From positions 496,001-560,000 of the forward strand of contig JADJPR010000020.1 of assembly GCA_016713135.1 (NCBI GenBank): a DNA stretch of 64,000 bases, in the 5' to 3' direction. Below the pieces are notes generated by a model. That model was not told where the DNA came from, did no database searches, and was given only the letters and a program-made list of their open reading frames with translations. This DNA comes from Rhodanobacteraceae bacterium (lineage in GTDB: Bacteria; Pseudomonadota; Gammaproteobacteria; Xanthomonadales; SZUA-5). This document shows positions 53,713-62,229 of the stretch, piece by piece (within the stretch, counting starts at the first letter, position 1; the number at the start of each line of letters is the position of its first letter). Both the position numbers and the translations under genes were made by a program.

Positions 53713-54021
53713 GCGCGTTTCCTGTCGGCGACCCGCTGGATAACGACAGCTGCCGCGAAAGCGCACGACTTCGCCCGTACCGGAGGTTGCATCGCCCGGC
53801 GTGAGCCTAGGGCAATCGGCGGGATGCCGGATCCACGGGGCCGCCATTCAGGGTTCCACGCGCCACAGCTTCGGCCAAGAGATCGGACTCGGCGCCCCGG
53901 CAGACGCTCATCCGGCGGAAGTCGAAGCGTCCGCCGGCGCACGCGGCGCGGGCATTGCCTACCCGTTGCCGGCGACGCTCACTCGGCGCAGGATGCGATG
54001 GTCCCGCACCGGAAGCCCGCC
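53713..54021. other. Intergenic region without recognised features
   Basis: About 309 GC-rich bases between divergent genes. I see no gene, repeat or RNA; promoters for both neighbours presumably lie here. Confidence 0.5.
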
Positions 54022-54435
54022 ATGAAACGGCTGTTCGTAATCGTGATCTCCGACGGACTGGAACTGCCTGGCGGGTTCGTTGCGCCGGGCCCAAAGACCT
54101 TGATCCTGTACGCTCTGGTGCCGGCCGACTGGGGCCAGGGCGACCACCCTGATTCGGCCGAGGACTGGCCAGAGGGTATTGCGTTGAAGCGCGAAGGCTT
54201 CGAACTCATCTGCCAGGCCCTGTATGGCGCCACCTGGCGCCACGGCAACGACGACGGCTCGCGTTACGTGATCCGCAGCGTCGAGGCACGCGCCCACAAC
54301 CGCGCGCGGGCGTGGGTGCCGCAGACCAGCCCGGATTTCCAGTATCACTGGTTCATCGCCGGCGCCGACGGCGTGCGCGTCAGCGATGCCGCCGGCGTGC
54401 AGCAAGCTTACGCGCGCGACCAGGCGGCCGGCTAG
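54022..54435 (+). CDS. Hypothetical 137-residue protein
   Basis: Begins MKRLFVIVISDGLELPGGFV, with GGAAG eight bases upstream of the ATG. Soluble, mixed alpha/beta, with tryptophan-rich motifs (ALYGATWRHGNDDGSRYVIR). No known domain. It lies between two RAYT remnants and may be a passenger of the island or a displaced core gene; GC content fits the core. Confidence 0.6.
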   Translation: MKRLFVIVISDGLELPGGFVAPGPKTLILYALVPADWGQGDHPDSAEDWPEGIALKREGFELICQALYGATWRHGNDDGSRYVIRSVEARAHNRARAWVPQTSPDFQYHWFIAGADGVRVSDAAGVQQAYARDQAAG

Positions 54436-54467
54436 GACGCGACACCGGCGCCTAGGCGGCCTCGCCC

Positions 54468-54970
54468 GTGAGTCCATGCCGAAGCGTTCAAGAACGGCCG
54501 GCGGTTTCCCCGTGATCCGCCCGCGCTTGGTGGGCTGCCATTGGCGGCCGGTCATGTCGACCAGTTCGATGTAGTCGGCGGTTGAGGGCGCCGTAACCGA
54601 CAGGCCGCGAATACCCAGCACCGGCGCCAGCTCAGGTCGGCGCGGTACGCTCGCTGTGGTTCAACCGTTGCCAGCCTCAGCCAGCGGGCGGCGACCTCGT
54701 CCGGGCCCCAGTCCCGCGCGACGTCGGCATGCATCTCGATCACCACATCCAGGTGATTGCTCATCACCGCGTAGGCCCAGATCGAGACGACATAAAGCTC
54801 AGCCAACTGCGCCAGGCGATCTTCGACCCATTGCCAGCGATGCTCGTGATCCGAGCCGGTCAATGGATCCTGGCCGCAGAGCCAGGCGCGGCGTACTGTA
54901 CACAGCGCGACACGCAGTGATAGACGCCGTGGGCGTTGGCGGGGACCAAAAGGGAGCGGGCTTGCGTCAT
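54468..54970 (-). pseudogene. RAYT transposase remnant E10, internally deleted
   Basis: The segment around TEYIELVDMTGR (54468-54672) is joined to the N-terminal 100 codons including the HUH region (LDVVIEMHADVA; the first histidine is altered, so NHLHV has become NHLDV). The start codon matches 54970. A GTGTCCTCGCC element end lies at 55041. Inactive. Confidence 0.82.
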
Positions 54971-55065
54971 GGGGCGCAGCATTACGCGAACAGCAGGCAC
55001 CGGCTGTCGGAAAGCTCTGACGGCCGAGTCGGAAAGCTACCAATCTGTGCGTGTCCTCGCCTTTA

Positions 55066-55312
55066 CAGCTTCATCGCGACGGTCGGACCATTGGTGGAAC
55101 TGGAGTTGCCAAGCAGTCAACGCACGAGACCGGGTGACAGCGGGAGTCCGCTGGTCATTGGATTCGCCCAACCAAGACTGGCCGGCATGCATATCGCCGG
55201 GACTCCGGACGACGGCAGTGGCCGGGCACTCAGCTACTGCATTCCTGCCTACGCACTACTGGATCCGGGCAACTACGCCGAGACGGCCGGAGAGACCTGG
55301 CAACTTTCCTGA
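55066..55312 (+). pseudogene. 3' fragment of a trypsin-like serine protease
   Basis: The frame reads SFIATVGPLVELELPSSQ, RPGDSGSPLVIGFAQPRLAG and MHIAGTPDDGSGRALSYCIP. GDSGSP is the catalytic-serine motif of trypsin-like proteases. The histidine and aspartate parts are missing: RAYT sequence E10 replaces the 5' part of the gene. It precedes the peptidoglycan-binding protein by 21 bases, so they were probably an operon. Confidence 0.75.
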
Positions 55313-55333
55313 CGCTGATCGGGGTACTTCAGC

Positions 55334-56260
55334 ATGTTCAACTTCTCCGTCGCCCATCTTGCGCGCCTCATTGAAGCTCACCATTACTCCATCACCGACG
55401 ACATCGTGCTGTTCGCATTCCGCGGCTGCCTGCCGACAAATCTGCAGGACGTCACCAAGACAGCCCTTAAATCTCTGCGCCAGATTCCGGTGGACTACTT
55501 GCGTCTGCGCTGCACCGTGGGCTGGGCGGATCTGCGCAGCGGACAGTTGATGGCCTGTCCCGCCAGCACCGTGCCACATCAGAAGCACATTCAGATGGCT
55601 CTCAACAAGTCAGGGCAAGGTACGAACTGCCTGACCCCCGGCCTGCTTCGATTTGCGAAGGGCACACACCCGGGCGCTGGCGGGCACGGTTCTCATGTCG
55701 CCTTCCGACAAGCACAACCTTTTCCGTATCAACGAACCAAGGACGACCTCGACTATGACGACGACGATGTGATCACCGTGGGGACGCCGGGCGACAATCT
55801 TCATGCCGGCTACACGGATACGACTTCAAGCGACTTCCCACCCAATTTCGAGAGCGCAGGTTGCATCGTTGTGGCGGGTTATCCGATCCGACATGGCTAC
55901 TCGAATTCGCGAGACATCGGATGCTGGCCCCGGCTCCGCGACGCCGCATACGCCAGTGCGCAGGAATCGTTTTCATTGATTTTGGCAAATGGCGGTGAGG
56001 CTGAAGCTGTCGCAACGGCGCCACCCGCCTCGGTGCCCTGCCTGTTGCGCTTTGGTAGTACAGGACCACTGGTTGCCAAAGTCCAGCACGCACTCGCGAA
56101 AGTTGGCCTTCTGGAACCCGGCCAAATCGACTCGCACTACGGCCGCACAACTCTGAACGCGGTCGTCGCGTTTCAGCGCCGCGAGCGGCTCAGTGTTGAT
56201 GGCACATGCGCACTCAACACTGCCGATGCGCTTGGAATCATCGACTGGCCATTGGTTTGA
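55334..56260 (+). CDS. Peptidoglycan-binding-domain protein with possible peptidase/transpeptidase part
   Basis: A 308-residue protein. The C-terminal 60 residues are a PG_binding_1 domain (LRFGSTGPLVAKVQHALAKV and TTLNAVVAFQRRERLSVDG). The middle part contains NLHAGYTDTTSSDFPPN and ESAGCIVVAGYP; an H...SxGC arrangement is seen in L,D-transpeptidase (YkuD-like) and related cell-wall enzymes. No signal peptide. It could act on peptidoglycan after export or during lysis. It follows the protease remnant closely. Confidence 0.7.
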   Translation: MFNFSVAHLARLIEAHHYSITDDIVLFAFRGCLPTNLQDVTKTALKSLRQIPVDYLRLRCTVGWADLRSGQLMACPASTVPHQKHIQMALNKSGQGTNCLTPGLLRFAKGTHPGAGGHGSHVAFRQAQPFPYQRTKDDLDYDDDDVITVGTPGDNLHAGYTDTTSSDFPPNFESAGCIVVAGYPIRHGYSNSRDIGCWPRLRDAAYASAQESFSLILANGGEAEAVATAPPASVPCLLRFGSTGPLVAKVQHALAKVGLLEPGQIDSHYGRTTLNAVVAFQRRERLSVDGTCALNTADALGIIDWPLV

Positions 56261-56306
56261 GCAACCGGACTTCCCGCCCCAACACACCACGTTTTCGTCG
56301 GCACAC

Positions 56307-58397
56307 CTACTCGAACCCGCTGCGCAGCAGATCGGCGTCTACCCGGCAGCGGAGTGCCTGGGCGCCGCTGAGGATGACGTTGAAGGAGGATCCGCCGGAG
56401 GTGAACGTCGGGCTGGGCTGGCTGCCGACTGCATGCACGACCCAGCGCGAGGGGGCGCCGGGGCCTGTTGGGGGTGTGTGTTGCAGGGCGAAGGGTGTGG
56501 GGTTGAACGGGATGAAGGACTGGCTCGTGTCGTGTCCGCGGCCCACGACGGGCAAGGCGCAGGGCGTGCCGTCGAGCAGGCGATGCGCCAGCGGGATCTG
56601 GTTGTCGAACTGTTCCAGCGCGGGCGTGAAGAAGGCATTGGCCGAGTCGGCGGGCGGGGCCACGACATGGAAGCGCCGGTCCGCGGGGATGGCGAGGTTG
56701 CGCTCGTCGCAGAGCATCCAGCCAGTGCCGGGTTCGCGCAGGAAGCTGATCGGCGCGGGCAGCAGCGCGGCACCGGCAGGACCCTCGAAGCGGTGCATCG
56801 CGATGGCCACCGAGCGATCGTTGAGGCCGCTGACGGCGGTGCACGGGCCGGGCGTCAGGCTGTCGTGGGCGAAGGCGAACGGAAAGGCGTCCCCCAGCCG
56901 CGCGACGATGAAGCTCTGCCCGACCGACATCGGCAACTGCTGCTCGTGGTAGATCGCGAGGCGCCCGCCTGACGGGCTCCACAGCCCCAGGGTCTGGTCC
57001 AGTTGTGCGTTGCTGCTGCCGTCACGCAGGCCCACCGCCACCGGCAGGTCCGTGTCCGCGATCTCGGGCGGCAACAGGGTGTGGTTGGCGGTCAGGTTGT
57101 CGCTGCTGACGGTGTGCTGGAACACCCGGTGGCGATTCCATTCGAAGGCGCCGATGTCGATGCCCGCGCCCAGTTCGCGCGGATCGCCGGCGACATCGCC
57201 GATCGCCGCACCCGCGCCCGCCACCCAGGCATTGGCGTCACCGGCGTCGACCAGCGGCGAGCCGGCGCGCGGCCGCGGGAAATCGCGGCGCTCGATCATC
57301 GGATCGCTGAGCAAGGTGGTCGGCGACAACGTGAAGCCGCTGGCATCGGCCGCGTTGGCGAACAGTGCATTGTGGCTCTCGCGGATGATCGCCTGGGACG
57401 CGGCGACGTGCATCCCGAAGGAACTCTGGCCCACCACCAGGTTGTTGTGCAGGTCGATCACGCCGCCGGCGCCGACCGAGTTCATTTCGATTCCCTTGGT
57501 GCCTTCGATCACGCTGTTGTTGACCGCCTGGATGGCGATCGGGGCTTCGATGGCATTGACCAGGATGCCGGCACCGGTGGCGTTGCGCGCGGCGTGGACC
57601 CAGTTGTCCGCGATGCGCAGCGGACTGGTGGACCCTTCCAGCACCTGCGACATGACGATCAGTCCGGAGACGGCGCTGGTGTCGGTCGGCCCGCGCACCA
57701 GATTGCGCTCGGCGCGCCATTCGTCGCCGCGCCGGCGGATTAGGAAGATGCCGCTGCGCATGCCCTGGGGGTGACTGGATTCGACCAGGTTGTCGGAGAC
57801 GCGGGCGCGCAGTGCGCCAATGGCATCCAGGGCATGGGCGATCCTGATGCCGGTGGCCCCATCGGGTCCGGTCGAGAACAGCACGTTGCCCACGGCTTCC
57901 ACATCCCAGGAATCTGCGGTGGCCGAGTTCAGGATCGAGACCTCGATGCCGGCGCTCGCTTGCGCGGCGGGCGGGATGCCGATCCGGTTGCGCTGGATGA
58001 GCACGGCCGACGGGACGGCGTTGAGCGCATCCACCACGATGCTGCCGCGACGCAGCGTGAAGCCCTCGATCCCGCAGTACCCGGACGCGCCCGCGGCCGG
58101 GCGGCAGATGATGTCGGCCCCCTCGGGCAAGACCGCGTCCACGCCCGGATCCACCCGCAGGTACATCGCCCGGCGGATGGTCAGCGTGCCGGGAATGGCG
58201 TGATAGCGCGGGGTTGGGCCGCTGCCGCGGACCACGCGCAGTTGCACGCCGGTTGGCGCCGCATCGATGCATTGCTGCAGGCCGAGTCCGGTGCAGGTGC
58301 CACCCGGCGTAGTGTCGGGCCAGCGAATCGTGGGCGAACCAGCGCTGGCGGTGCTGGCGAGAACCAGCATGGCCAGGGCCAATGAAACTGCACGCAT
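56307..58397 (-). CDS. Secreted parallel beta-helix protein with GFE tail
   Basis: A 696-residue exported protein. Signal peptide MRAVSLALAMLVLASTASA; residues 80-400 form a right-handed beta-helix-type repeat region (SAVLIQRNRIGIPPA, SPLRIADNWVHAARNATGAG, IDLHNNLVVGQSSFGMHVA), then a conserved GDVAGDPRELGAGIDIGAFE block typical of such surface proteins, and a C-terminal beta domain ending RVDADLLRSGFE. GGAGCGCATGC precedes ATG 58397; the long upstream extension is MITE sequence. Likely surface-associated; substrate unknown. Confidence 0.82.
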   Translation of the reverse strand: MRAVSLALAMLVLASTASAGSPTIRWPDTTPGGTCTGLGLQQCIDAAPTGVQLRVVRGSGPTPRYHAIPGTLTIRRAMYLRVDPGVDAVLPEGADIICRPAAGASGYCGIEGFTLRRGSIVVDALNAVPSAVLIQRNRIGIPPAAQASAGIEVSILNSATADSWDVEAVGNVLFSTGPDGATGIRIAHALDAIGALRARVSDNLVESSHPQGMRSGIFLIRRRGDEWRAERNLVRGPTDTSAVSGLIVMSQVLEGSTSPLRIADNWVHAARNATGAGILVNAIEAPIAIQAVNNSVIEGTKGIEMNSVGAGGVIDLHNNLVVGQSSFGMHVAASQAIIRESHNALFANAADASGFTLSPTTLLSDPMIERRDFPRPRAGSPLVDAGDANAWVAGAGAAIGDVAGDPRELGAGIDIGAFEWNRHRVFQHTVSSDNLTANHTLLPPEIADTDLPVAVGLRDGSSNAQLDQTLGLWSPSGGRLAIYHEQQLPMSVGQSFIVARLGDAFPFAFAHDSLTPGPCTAVSGLNDRSVAIAMHRFEGPAGAALLPAPISFLREPGTGWMLCDERNLAIPADRRFHVVAPPADSANAFFTPALEQFDNQIPLAHRLLDGTPCALPVVGRGHDTSQSFIPFNPTPFALQHTPPTGPGAPSRWVVHAVGSQPSPTFTSGGSSFNVILSGAQALRCRVDADLLRSGFE

Positions 58398-58521
58398 GCA
58401 TGCGCTCCAGGAGCAGCCGGTGGCTGCGTTGCTGGGAGATACGCAATCCCCGGCCCAACCCGTGCAATCAAGGCCAACCCACGCGCCGAACTCGCGCCGG
58501 GACCCAGCCAGGGAAACCGGA

Positions 58522-58684
58522 CCTGATTCGTACCAGTCCTCATCGCCGGAGCACCCCAAGCAACAGCGTTTGGACAAGGTCCAAACCCACGCACAGCAAG
58601 CTCGCGGCATCTGTGGGTCCGGACCTTGTCCGAACGCTTTTCGCATCGCCGGTCCATCGGCGATGAGGATTGGTACGAATCAGG
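58522..58684. repeat. Solo MITE-like hairpin element, inverted copy
   Basis: A 163-base element with inverted ends CCTGATTCGTACC and GGTACGAATCAGG, and an inner near-palindrome from GTTTGGACAAGGTCCAAAC to CGGACCTTGTCCGAAC. The same element forms the tandem array at 21457-22013 in the opposite orientation. It carries no gene. Confidence 0.85.
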
Positions 58685-58702
58685 AAATCGGATGCGTAGT
58701 TG

Positions 58703-58774
58703 CGTAGGCCGTAGTGCCGCAAAGCGGCTCTGCGGCGCTCTGCCGGTGAAGCGCTGCGCGCTACACCGGCCTAC
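58703..58774. repeat. GTAGGCCG intergenic palindromic repeat, copy 2
   Basis: Bounded by GTAGGCCG and CGGCCTAC and containing GAAGCGCTGCGCGCTACACC, as in copy 1 at 22911-22981. It sits right next to the MITE-like element. Confidence 0.75.
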
Positions 58775-58799
58775 TCAGAAGCGCCCGGTTTCATCCAAC

Positions 58800-61715
58800 T
58801 CATTCGAACCCGTTGGCGAACAGTCCTGCCCCGCCATCCACCGCAAACACCCGTTGCACGCGGCTGAGGTTGCCTTGCTGGTCGGCGATGGCGATGGTCA
58901 GCACGCCGCGCGCCAGTTGCGTGATGGGTGCGGACAGCGCCAGGCGCCGGCGGCCATCGCCAAGATCCTCGACCAGGTCCGCGAGCTGGGTGCCGGGCGC
59001 GCGGCCGTTGACGGTGAAGTCGGCGCGCACATCCAGGCTGGCGGCGTCGATGCCGGTGTAGGCATCGGCAACACCGAAGCGCAGCTCGGTCAGTGGCCCG
59101 TTGTTCCCCGTGCGCGGTGCGCTGACGCTCAGCGTGGGGCGCAACTCGTCCTGCAGCCAGCCGTAGGCCGCGGCGCTGCCGCTGCCGGTGTCGACCGGCG
59201 CGCCGAGATCGATCCAGCGCACGATGGTGAGCTTCTCTTCCTCGCTCAGCGGCACCGCGCCGGAGCCCGGCGGCGGCATCATCGTGCCGCTGTAATCGAG
59301 GTCCGCGAGCGAAGGATCCGCGCCGGATGGCAGCGTCGCCGGATTGCCGGGGACCGACTCGGTCGGGTGGTCGGCATTGCTCCAGCCGTCCAGCCGCTGG
59401 CCGTAGAGCTTCCACACGAGCAGGCTGCGGCGGCTCTGGAAGGCGCGGATGTAGCGGCTGGCGTTGCTCTGGCGCCAGCTGCCGATCAGCGGCGGGTAGC
59501 CGAACTGGCCGTCGCGGTCAGCGGCGAGGCGGAAGTAGTCGCCGGGCAAGCCATCGACATTCGTGAGGCTGCCCAGGTCGAGGTTGCCGGCCGGCGCGGC
59601 GCCGCTGTGGCAGGAGACGCAGGAGCGTTGCAGCAGCGGGCGGATGTCGCGCTTGAACTCGACGTTCCAGGTGCCGGCTGGGGCCATCCGCAGACCCGGA
59701 TCGCCGCCGCCGGTCACCGGCGCCAGCAGTGGCGTCGATGCGCCAAGGTCGTGCGCAGGGTAGCCAGGCGCCGCCGCCGCGGTCTGTTCGAAGGCCAGCG
59801 GCTGCTGCGAGTGCGCGTGGCAGCCGCCGCAGTCGACGCGCTTCTCGCCCGGCCGCAACTGGTGCCAGGTCTGCGAAGCGGACAGCAGCATCCCGCGGCG
59901 GTCGAGCAACTGGAAGGTGAACGGCGTGTCGGCCGGCAGCTTCACCAGGAAGCTGGTGTCCGGATTGCCCTCCGGATCGAGCACCGGCTGGCCCTGGGCG
60001 TTCCGCTTGCGCAGCGGGATCTCGCCAAGGACGCGCAGCCGCTCGTTGGCGTGCGAGCGGTAATGCTGGCCTTCGTTGGGGCCATAGGAGCGGTGGGTGT
60101 TGGGTTCCATCGCGACGATGCGCAGCGCCCAGATGTCGCTGTTGGCATAGCGTCCGGCGTCACTGCCCTGGGTGAACCAGTTCGGGCTCTGGCCGTTCTC
60201 GGCGGTGTTGAAGGCATCCAGCCCGTGATAGCTCTCGTAGCCGTTGCGCGTGTGACCGGGGAAGCTCTCGCGCTTGTAGACGCTGGAGGAGCCGACCAGC
60301 CCGTGCGGGGTGCCGGCCGGCAGGCGCGTGTCGACGCTCCCATCGTTCGGCAGCCAGGGCTTGATCGCGGGCGCGGGAATGCCGTGGATGGCCGCGTAGG
60401 GCACCAGGGCGCGCGGCCAGGCCTCGTTGTAGTTCGGGCTGTTCTTGACCAGCACCAACTGGTTCGGGTTGGTCACCGTCTGCATCTGGTCGATCAGGTA
60501 GATGCCGCTGTCGATGCGCGGCAACTGGGTGGGCCGGTCGAGGTGGTTGACCGGCCCCGGGCTCCATGCGACCAGCAGATCGTTGCCGGGCGCGCCGGAG
60601 GGATGCGACAGCTTGCCGACGCGCGCGCCGCCAGCACCGATCGGCGCGGCCTCGTCCTCCGGATGGGTGAACGGCGTCAGCACCTGCGCGCCGCGCGGCG
60701 TGAAGTGCATCTGGAACTGGTAGGGGCCGAAGGACAGGGTCTCTGGCAGCGCCGGGTTCTGGTCGAGGAAGGCCGGGTGGAATGGCGCCTGGCCGGATGG
60801 CGGTGCCGAAGGGATCGTCAGCAGGGTGCCGAAGCCCGAGTTGTTGAGGTTGTAGTAATCGACCACGACGATGCGCCCGTCGCCGGCCTGGGTCATGAAG
60901 TGGAAGGCGCGCGCGTCGTGGAAGGCGCTGACGATCGGCCGCCAGTTGCGCCCGTCCGGCCAGATGCCCCAGATGCCCCACAGGCGCTCGTCGCGCAGGC
61001 CCTGCGCCTCGTGGCTGGAGAACATCAGCTCACCCGAGCGCAGGATGGTCGGGTGCAGCGCCGAGGAAATCGTCATCGGCGCGATCGCCTCGACGTTCTC
61101 GCCGTTGGCGTCCATGACGAAGAGCTGCAGCGTCGGCATCGTGAAGCCTTTCGGCGGCACGAAGGCGTTGCGGTTGCTGGTGAAAACGATGCGCCCGTCC
61201 GGCAGCGGCATCGGCCCGAGGTTGAGCACGCCGTAGCCGAGGCGGTTGTAGCCCTCCGGCGGATCGAGCGGATTCGTTGGATGCCAGTGGCCGGCGCCGG
61301 TGTTGGGGGTGAACTCGCCGTGCGTCAGCTGGGTCAGCTGGCGGGTGGCGATGTCGATGCGCCAGAGGTCCGCACCCTGCTCCGGCAGGAAGTCGCGCTG
61401 GTAGTTCAGGTTCTCCGTGCGCAGGTCCGGGAAGCGCCCGAAGTAGACCGACTGGCCATCGAAGGACACCACCGGATCGGTGACCCCGCCGTTGCCACCG
61501 GCCACCAGCACCTCCTCGCTGCCGTCCGGGTGCAGCAGCATCAGGTCCGCGCCCGGATCCAGCCGCGCCGGATGGAACACCTCCGGCCACCAAGTGAAGG
61601 TCTGGTCGCCCAGGCGCGGCTGGCGCACGTAGACGATGTCGTAGTCCACCTGCGGCGTCTGCGCCGCGGCGGGTGCGGCCAGGCAGGTCAGCAGCAGGGC
61701 GATCAAGGTGCGCAT
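58800..61715 (-). CDS. Secreted PD40/c-haem protein (HzsA-like), GFE tail
   Basis: A 971-residue exported protein. Signal peptide MRTLIALLLTCLAAPAAA; residues 25-330 hold beta-propeller (PD40-like) repeats (DPVVSFDGQSVYFGRFPD, DGRIVFTSNRNAFVPPKG). Two CxxCH haem motifs follow, CGGCH near 627 and CVSCH near 697, with a PSLADLDYSGTMMPPPGSG segment as in haem-bearing planctomycete-type proteins. The layout resembles the hydrazine-synthase-alpha-like family; this does not imply hydrazine synthesis. The C-terminus ends GGAGLFANGFE, like the two other secreted proteins in the window. Confidence 0.82.
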   Translation of the reverse strand: MRTLIALLLTCLAAPAAAQTPQVDYDIVYVRQPRLGDQTFTWWPEVFHPARLDPGADLMLLHPDGSEEVLVAGGNGGVTDPVVSFDGQSVYFGRFPDLRTENLNYQRDFLPEQGADLWRIDIATRQLTQLTHGEFTPNTGAGHWHPTNPLDPPEGYNRLGYGVLNLGPMPLPDGRIVFTSNRNAFVPPKGFTMPTLQLFVMDANGENVEAIAPMTISSALHPTILRSGELMFSSHEAQGLRDERLWGIWGIWPDGRNWRPIVSAFHDARAFHFMTQAGDGRIVVVDYYNLNNSGFGTLLTIPSAPPSGQAPFHPAFLDQNPALPETLSFGPYQFQMHFTPRGAQVLTPFTHPEDEAAPIGAGGARVGKLSHPSGAPGNDLLVAWSPGPVNHLDRPTQLPRIDSGIYLIDQMQTVTNPNQLVLVKNSPNYNEAWPRALVPYAAIHGIPAPAIKPWLPNDGSVDTRLPAGTPHGLVGSSSVYKRESFPGHTRNGYESYHGLDAFNTAENGQSPNWFTQGSDAGRYANSDIWALRIVAMEPNTHRSYGPNEGQHYRSHANERLRVLGEIPLRKRNAQGQPVLDPEGNPDTSFLVKLPADTPFTFQLLDRRGMLLSASQTWHQLRPGEKRVDCGGCHAHSQQPLAFEQTAAAAPGYPAHDLGASTPLLAPVTGGGDPGLRMAPAGTWNVEFKRDIRPLLQRSCVSCHSGAAPAGNLDLGSLTNVDGLPGDYFRLAADRDGQFGYPPLIGSWRQSNASRYIRAFQSRRSLLVWKLYGQRLDGWSNADHPTESVPGNPATLPSGADPSLADLDYSGTMMPPPGSGAVPLSEEEKLTIVRWIDLGAPVDTGSGSAAAYGWLQDELRPTLSVSAPRTGNNGPLTELRFGVADAYTGIDAASLDVRADFTVNGRAPGTQLADLVEDLGDGRRRLALSAPITQLARGVLTIAIADQQGNLSRVQRVFAVDGGAGLFANGFE

Positions 61716-61844
61716 GACAAGCTCTCACGCAGGACGGCGCAATTTTCGTGCATCCGCTGGAGCGCGATTGCGAAGCTGTGCACGGCGCTGCTGCGATGCA
61801 ACGAAGCAACGATTCGAGCTTCCGGTACCTCGCGCGATGCTGGT

Positions 61845-62213
61845 TCAGCGCACCCTTGACGGTTCGCCGCTGCGCAACTCGGCCCGCAACGGCGGGCGCT
61901 GCCAGAACCAGCGCACCCAGTCGGCATAGGCGACGCCGCGCTGCTTCTGGTAGGACCAGACCTGGATGGGATCGGGTGGGCGACGGTCCCACCAGCGCAC
62001 CGCGACCAGGTCGATGGCGCCCTCCCAGAGCACCGCGCCATCGGGCGCGAAGATCGTCAGGAGATCGCCCGGCTGAAGGAAGACTGGCTGCGGCGAACCG
62101 CTGTCGGGCGCGAAGGCGTACTCGATGCGCCCTTCCCAACCCTGCTCCCAATAGGCTTCCAGCGTGCCCGCCTGTGGCGGCCCGTGGTCCCGGGATGCTT
62201 CGGCCGATGGCAT
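61845..62213 (-). CDS. Small conserved protein of unknown function
   Basis: A 122-residue soluble protein. The segment EGRIEYAFAPDSGSPQPVFL, QPGDLLTIFAPDGAVLWEGA and VRWWDRRPPDPIQVWSYQKQ looks like a conserved compact beta-rich fold seen in related proteobacteria; no function is assigned. It lies just 16 bases downstream of the MATE gene on the same strand, so probably co-transcribed. Confidence 0.65.
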   Translation of the reverse strand: MPSAEASRDHGPPQAGTLEAYWEQGWEGRIEYAFAPDSGSPQPVFLQPGDLLTIFAPDGAVLWEGAIDLVAVRWWDRRPPDPIQVWSYQKQRGVAYADWVRWFWQRPPLRAELRSGEPSRVR

Positions 62214-62229
62214 GTTCCGGCTACCGGAT

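Noticed and set aside
54656..55312. 218-codon frame as one complete protein
   Set aside because: The first two-thirds are RAYT sequence in antisense; only the last 80 codons are protease-like, so it is a fragment.
58626..61859. 1077-codon open frame on the plus strand
   Set aside because: Antisense to the PD40/c-haem protein, which has a signal peptide and haem motifs; the plus frame has none.
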